Assembly: GCA_900758475.1 (NCBI GenBank) | Contig: CAAERQ010000005.1 | Span: 8,539 to 72,538 of the forward strand | Reading direction: 5' to 3' | Origin: an uncultured Collinsella sp. | GTDB taxonomy: Bacteria; Actinomycetota; Coriobacteriia; Coriobacteriales; Coriobacteriaceae | Length of the DNA: 64,000 nucleotides | Shown: positions 61,718 through 64,000 of the stretch, piece after piece | Layout: each line of letters opens with the position of its first letter | Numbering within the stretch: the stretch's first letter is position 1 | Program-made: the position numbers and the translations under genes | Notes under the pieces: model-generated | Databases searched by the model: none | The model's input: the letters and a program-made list of their open reading frames with translations, nothing else | What the model was told of the DNA's origin: nothing

Positions 61718-62788
61718 ATGCCCGTGTACAAGGATGACAACAACGGCACGTTCTACGTGCAGTGCTACTACCGCGACGCCCGCGGCTCGAAGCGCCACAA
61801 GACGAAGCGCGGCTTCTCCTCCGAGGTGGAGGCCGCAGTGTGGGAGAGCCAGTTCAAGAGCCTTAACGGCGGGGCCATGGACATGACGTTCTCCGAGTTC
61901 GTCGAGGTGTACGCCTCCGAGGTGAAGCCGCGCATACGCGAGCACACGTGGATCACCAAGGAGTACATCATCAACGACAAGCTCGTGCCGTTCTTCGGGG
62001 ACATGCGCATGTGCGACGTGAGGCCGATCGACGTCATCAGGTGGCAAAACGAGCTCACCGAGCACCGGGACGCCGACGGGAAGCCCTGGGCGCCGACGTA
62101 CCTGCGCACGGTGAACAACCAGCTCAACGCCATCTTCAACCACGCCGAGCGCTACTACGGCCTCACCGACAACCCGGTGCGCAGGGTCGACAAGATAGGG
62201 TCGAAGAAGGGCGGCGAGATGCAGTTCTGGACCAAGGACGAGTACCTGAGGTTCAGCGAGGCCATCATGGACAAGCCTCTCTCGTTCCACGCCTTCGAGC
62301 TGCTCTACTGGACGGGCATCCGCTGCGGCGAGCTCCTGGCGCTCACGCCGTCCGACTTCATGCTGGAGAGCTCGCGGCTGCGCATCAACAAGTCGTACCA
62401 GAGCCTCCACGGCGTGGACACCGTTACCGACCCCAAGACGCCAAAGTCCGTGCGCACGATCGTCATGCCCGCCTTCCTGCGCGACGAGATGGCGGACTTC
62501 ATCGAGATGCGCGACGACGTCGCCCCCGACGAGCGCCTGTTCGCCGTGACCAAGCACTTCCTGGCCCACGAGATGGAGCGCGGGTGCAAGGCGTCGGGCG
62601 TGAAGCGCATCCGCATACACGACATACGCCACAGCCATGTGAGCCTGCTGATCGAGATGGGGTTCTCCGCGCTTGCCATCGCCGAGCGCATGGGCCACGA
62701 GGCGGTTGACATCACCTACCGCTACGCGCACCTGTTCCCCACGAAGCAGGACGAGATGGCCGCCGCGCTCGACGGGGCGAGGGGGTAA
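61718..62788 (+). CDS. int: Tyrosine-type site-specific integrase
   Basis: This 356-residue recombinase has an N-terminal arm-binding region (YYRDARGSKRHKTKRGF), a SAM-like core-binding domain (about 55-150), and a catalytic domain with R202 (TGIRCGELL), H301-x2-R304 (HDIRHSH), H327 (GHEAVDI) and nucleophile Y336. All catalytic residues are present, so it should be active. It lies in the orientation and position expected of an integrase at the left end of an island inserted beside guaA. The downstream ribbon-helix-helix gene starts 5 bases after it. Confidence 0.95.
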   Translation: MPVYKDDNNGTFYVQCYYRDARGSKRHKTKRGFSSEVEAAVWESQFKSLNGGAMDMTFSEFVEVYASEVKPRIREHTWITKEYIINDKLVPFFGDMRMCDVRPIDVIRWQNELTEHRDADGKPWAPTYLRTVNNQLNAIFNHAERYYGLTDNPVRRVDKIGSKKGGEMQFWTKDEYLRFSEAIMDKPLSFHAFELLYWTGIRCGELLALTPSDFMLESSRLRINKSYQSLHGVDTVTDPKTPKSVRTIVMPAFLRDEMADFIEMRDDVAPDERLFAVTKHFLAHEMERGCKASGVKRIRIHDIRHSHVSLLIEMGFSALAIAERMGHEAVDITYRYAHLFPTKQDEMAAALDGARG

Positions 62789-62793
62789 GAAGG

Positions 62794-63219
62794 ATGCCGT
62801 GCGAGAACAGCGCCCGCAAGCGCAGCAAGACGATGGCGTTCCGCTGTACGCCCGAGGAGCACAAGCTCATATGCGAGATGGCAGCTTGGAGCGGCATGAG
62901 CAGGCAGGACTACATCATCGCCAAGCTGACCGATACCAAGGTCGAGGTGAAGCCCTCTGTGAGCGTTCAGAAGGCGCTGAAGGACACGATGACGGAGTTG
63001 GCCAAGGAGGTCCGGCTGGCGGCCTCCTACGGCGAGCTGAGCGAGTCCCTGCAGCAGAGGATCGAGCTCGTGATGAGGTTCTTCCTGGCGCTCGGCGAGG
63101 GGGTTGAGGCACCAGTGACGGAAGCGCCACCGCAAACCTCGCATTTGGAAGAGCCGACAACATCCGTCATGGATGCGGGCTCCGACACCGCAAGCATCTT
63201 CGAGATGGGGCGCATGTAA
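62794..63219 (+). CDS. Ribbon-helix-helix protein, MobC-like
   Basis: This 141-residue protein starts MPCENSARKRSKTMAFRC and continues TPEEHKLICEMAAWSGMSRQDYIIAKL, the ribbon-helix-helix pattern of relaxosome accessory proteins (MobC) and some conjugative-element regulators. The rest is a helical tail (LQQRIELVMRFFLALGEG). ATG at 62794 follows GGGGGTAAGAAGG. No relaxase gene is visible before the window edge, so a mobilisation role is inference. It could instead be an antitoxin-like regulator. Confidence 0.65.
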   Translation: MPCENSARKRSKTMAFRCTPEEHKLICEMAAWSGMSRQDYIIAKLTDTKVEVKPSVSVQKALKDTMTELAKEVRLAASYGELSESLQQRIELVMRFFLALGEGVEAPVTEAPPQTSHLEEPTTSVMDAGSDTASIFEMGRM

Positions 63220-63222
63220 GGT

Positions 63223-64000
63223 TTAACGCCAGACCTCCAACGCCTTGTCCGCAAGCCATTCGGCGCGATCGGCGATATCGCCCTCGTCCCAAGACTCCTT
63301 CTCCAGGGCGCCGGCCATGGTCGCAAGGCCGGCGGCGCAGAGGGCAAGACCGTCCTTGTATCCCTTTCCCTGCTTCTTGGTGGGCCAATCGGCATCGCGG
63401 ATGGAGGCGTTAAGGGAATGCGTGATGATGGCGAGGTTGCCGAGCGTGAGGAGCTTCCTGTCCCTTCGCGTGGCAGCCTCATCGTCGAGGGCTCCCCATT
63501 TGTTGCGCCACTTCTTGGGCATCATGTGTTCGAGGGTGTACTGGTTGAACCCGAGCAGGGCCGTGCTGCTCATGTCTGGGCGAATGGCGCTTTCCAGCAG
63601 ATAGAGAACGCCCTTGGACTGAAGGTTGTACAGACACGATTCCTCGAACGCCCTTCGAACCTCGTCATCGCCGGGCATGTACGTCGTCGCCTCTTCGTTG
63701 GCTTCAAGAGCCTTCCTCAGCGTCTCCGCGTCCTTCACCTCGTTCAGGATCAGCGAGGTGAACAGCCTGTTGTAGTTCTTCGTGGTCGCCTGAACCAGCG
63801 TTCGGCGGACGATGTAGCTCTCAAGCAGGGCGAAGACCTCGGATTCCTCGCCCGAAGACTCCGCGTTCTTGCGAACGTAGAGCACGTACGGGATGAGCGT
63901 CGAGTTCTTGAGGCCGAATATCAGCACGTTCAGGCGCTCGACGCCGGGAGCGGAGGGGATGTCCGCGTCGCAGTAGCCGGGGTCGAACGTGGACTCGAAC
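63223..64000 (-). CDS. DUF1524/DUF262-type (GmrSD-like) nuclease, C-terminal part
   Basis: The frame is open to the right edge, so the N-terminus lies beyond it; the visible 258 codons are the C-terminal part. The motif YTLEHMMPKKWRNKW followed by LLTLGNLAIITHSLNASI is the DUF1524 His-Asn-His type nuclease signature of GmrSD-like type IV restriction proteins, which cleave modified phage DNA. An N-terminal DUF262 domain would be expected outside the window. It is convergent with the ribbon-helix-helix gene, separated by three bases. A defence cargo is likely (inference). Confidence 0.82.
   Translation of the reverse strand, partial: FESTFDPGYCDADIPSAPGVERLNVLIFGLKNSTLIPYVLYVRKNAESSGEESEVFALLESYIVRRTLVQATTKNYNRLFTSLILNEVKDAETLRKALEANEEATTYMPGDDEVRRAFEESCLYNLQSKGVLYLLESAIRPDMSSTALLGFNQYTLEHMMPKKWRNKWGALDDEAATRRDRKLLTLGNLAIITHSLNASIRDADWPTKKQGKGYKDGLALCAAGLATMAGALEKESWDEGDIADRAEWLADKALEVWR

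Larger units (their letters stand above)
60331..64000. mobile_element. Integrative element at the 3' end of guaA (right part outside window)
   Basis: Immediately after guaA the sequence changes to intergenic DNA with repeated GGGAGTAA cores, followed by a phage-like repressor, an excisionase-like protein, a tyrosine integrase, a ribbon-helix-helix protein and a restriction-type nuclease. The 3' end of guaA is a known insertion site for integrase-carrying islands in several phyla (general knowledge). The right boundary is not visible. Confidence 0.75.

Overview
The window looks like a chromosomal segment from a gut actinobacterium of class Coriobacteriia, most likely a Collinsella close to C. 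aerofaciens (inference, about 0.75). The grounds are high GC with strong codon bias, a GatCAB amidotransferase, a SpaA-type sortase pilus locus, a type III glutamine synthetase, a fused MurT-GatD cell-wall enzyme, DUF6110 beside a metal P-type ATPase, and many short palindromic intergenic repeats. No database was searched.

Layout. 1-7.9 kb: the end of an ABC exporter, a PD-(D/E)XK-like protein of unknown role, molybdenum cofactor genes (moaA and a moaC-mobB fusion), an MFS permease and a Cof-type HAD phosphatase, separated by two families of palindromic repeats. 8-16.7 kb: a pilus locus with a large adhesin-like pilin, a basal/minor pilin, a major pilin and a class C sortase. 17-20.5 kb: gatC-gatA-gatB for transamidation of Glu-tRNA(Gln)/Asp-tRNA(Asn). 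20.5-24.1 kb: structured repeats, a DUF6110 protein with a heavy-metal ATPase, and an orphan gene. 24.3-30 kb: tmRNA, a patatin-like lipase, rplM-rpsI, then amino-sugar genes glmM, a PTS IIA gene and nagB. 30.4-36.6 kb: a large STAND/BTAD regulator, a YhbY-type RNA-binding protein, a methyltransferase and a UPF0210 protein. 36.7-40.9 kb: metF, a separate MetH reactivation-domain gene and a truncated-architecture metH in one operon. 41-49.4 kb: glnN, a flavodoxin-ferredoxin protein, tRNA-Glu, the MurT-GatD fusion and a pair of helical-repeat genes. 49.9-54.9 kb: three iron/zinc alcohol or glycerol dehydrogenases and a four-cluster ferredoxin. 55-60.3 kb: ychF, a DUF1648 membrane protein, a divergent XRE regulator pair, asparaginase and guaA. 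60.3-64 kb: the start of an integrative element at the 3' end of guaA, with repressor, excisionase-like protein, tyrosine integrase, a ribbon-helix-helix protein and the end of a DUF1524 (GmrSD-like) nuclease gene.

The most unusual signal is non-coding. Directly downstream of gatB and of the UPF0210 gene lie two long hairpins (outer stems 31-42 bp of unrelated sequence) that enclose the same three short motifs at identical spacing, with compensatory changes in the inner stem. Three further palindrome families occur. One has 65 bp units with 19 bp arms, in four copies. One is centred on GGGACAGG with arms that change together, in eight copies. One is a tandem pair of 55 bp palindromes. The guaA-linked element has seven to eight copies of a GGGAGTAA core that resembles the last codons of guaA.

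Genes appear mostly in short operons with overlapping stop/start codons (gatCAB, metF-metH, the helical-repeat pair, the pilin pair). Most operons end in recognisable intrinsic terminators.
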